Part shown: piece after piece, positions 5,501 through 5,575 of the stretch
How the letters are laid out: the number at the start of each line of letters is the position of its first letter
Position numbering within the stretch: position 1 is the first letter of the stretch
DNA from: Anaerolineae bacterium
Lineage (GTDB): Bacteria; Chloroflexota; Anaerolineae; Aggregatilineales; Phototrophicaceae
DNA length: 5,575 nucleotides
Direction of reading: 5' to 3'
NCBI GenBank assembly: GCA_020848855.1
Contig: JADLHH010000623.1
Coordinates: forward strand, 1 to 5,575
Program-made: the position numbers and the translations under genes
Notes under the pieces: generated by a model
What the model was told of the DNA's origin: nothing
The model's input: only the letters and a program-made list of their open reading frames with translations
Database searches by the model: none

Positions 5501-5575
5501 CTACTCCGTGCCGGGTTCCGGGATTGGATCGCCATGCGCGAGCGCGCTCGTCAGCCAGGCGCGCCTGGCATCGTC
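5501..5575 (-). CDS. C-terminal end of a HicB-like antitoxin-family protein (partial)
   Basis: An open frame enters from the right edge and gives 24 residues before TAG (5501-5503). They read DDARRAWLTSALAHG then DPIPEPGTE. The ending A-x-x-x-x-W-L-x-x-A-L-x-x-G-x-P-I-P-E-P is the typical C-terminal helix and tail of HicB/UPF0150 proteins, which have an RNase H-like fold and often act as antitoxins to the HicA mRNA interferase. Many such proteins are orphans, and the start and any hicA partner lie outside the window. The rpsO promoter begins 28 bp after this stop. The call rests on a short match, so another protein with a similar tail remains possible. Confidence 0.55.
   Translation of the reverse strand, partial: DDARRAWLTSALAHGDPIPEPGTE

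Overview
The window is GC-rich bacterial chromosome and every supportable gene lies on the minus strand, so the reading order runs from the right edge to the left. The content is mainly housekeeping: ribosomal protein S15 (rpsO), polynucleotide phosphorylase (pnp), a three-gene unit with two methyltransferase-like proteins, and the start of a proline-degradation dehydrogenase. The lineage cannot be fixed from the sequence alone. The combination of a THUMP-like methyltransferase, a stand-alone RocA-type dehydrogenase, a Gly/Arg-tailed PNPase and a HicB-like fragment would fit a Chloroflexota (Anaerolineae-like) genome; this is inference. No IS element, CRISPR array, tRNA or rRNA is visible.

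Right part (about 4965-5575): the window opens with the last 24 codons of a protein ending like a HicB-family antitoxin (5501-5575). A very good sigma70-type promoter follows (TTGGCA, 17 nt, TATAAT with extended TG; 5444-5472), then a roughly 56-nt leader with a possible S15 autoregulatory pseudoknot, then rpsO (5112-5381). The rpsO-pnp gap (4965-5111) holds a short hairpin and a long rod-like stem-loop whose 14-bp base stem is complete only in the minus-strand RNA. It lies where E. coli has the RNase III-processed pnp leader. pnp (2721-4964) follows, starting after a strong Shine-Dalgarno site and ending in an Arg/Gly-rich tail.

Middle (2602-2720): a textbook intrinsic terminator closes the rpsO-pnp operon, and about 15 nt further on a new promoter with an extended -10 starts the next operon.

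Left part (1-2601): a 62-aa acidic conserved-looking protein, a 264-aa methyltransferase-like protein and a 396-aa THUMP-like methyltransferase are joined by two ATGA start/stop overlaps, so they are probably one translationally coupled operon. The 3' end of the last gene carries a striking 13-bp perfect inverted repeat inside the reading frame. A 317-bp gap without a convincing gene follows, then the first 39 codons of 1-pyrroline-5-carboxylate dehydrogenase (1-117).

No undescribed multi-gene system is evident. The best candidates for new biology are the RNA structures: the rpsO leader, the pnp leader with a possible 31-codon upstream ORF, and the palindrome inside the methyltransferase gene. 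The uncharacterised three-gene methyltransferase operon is the other one.
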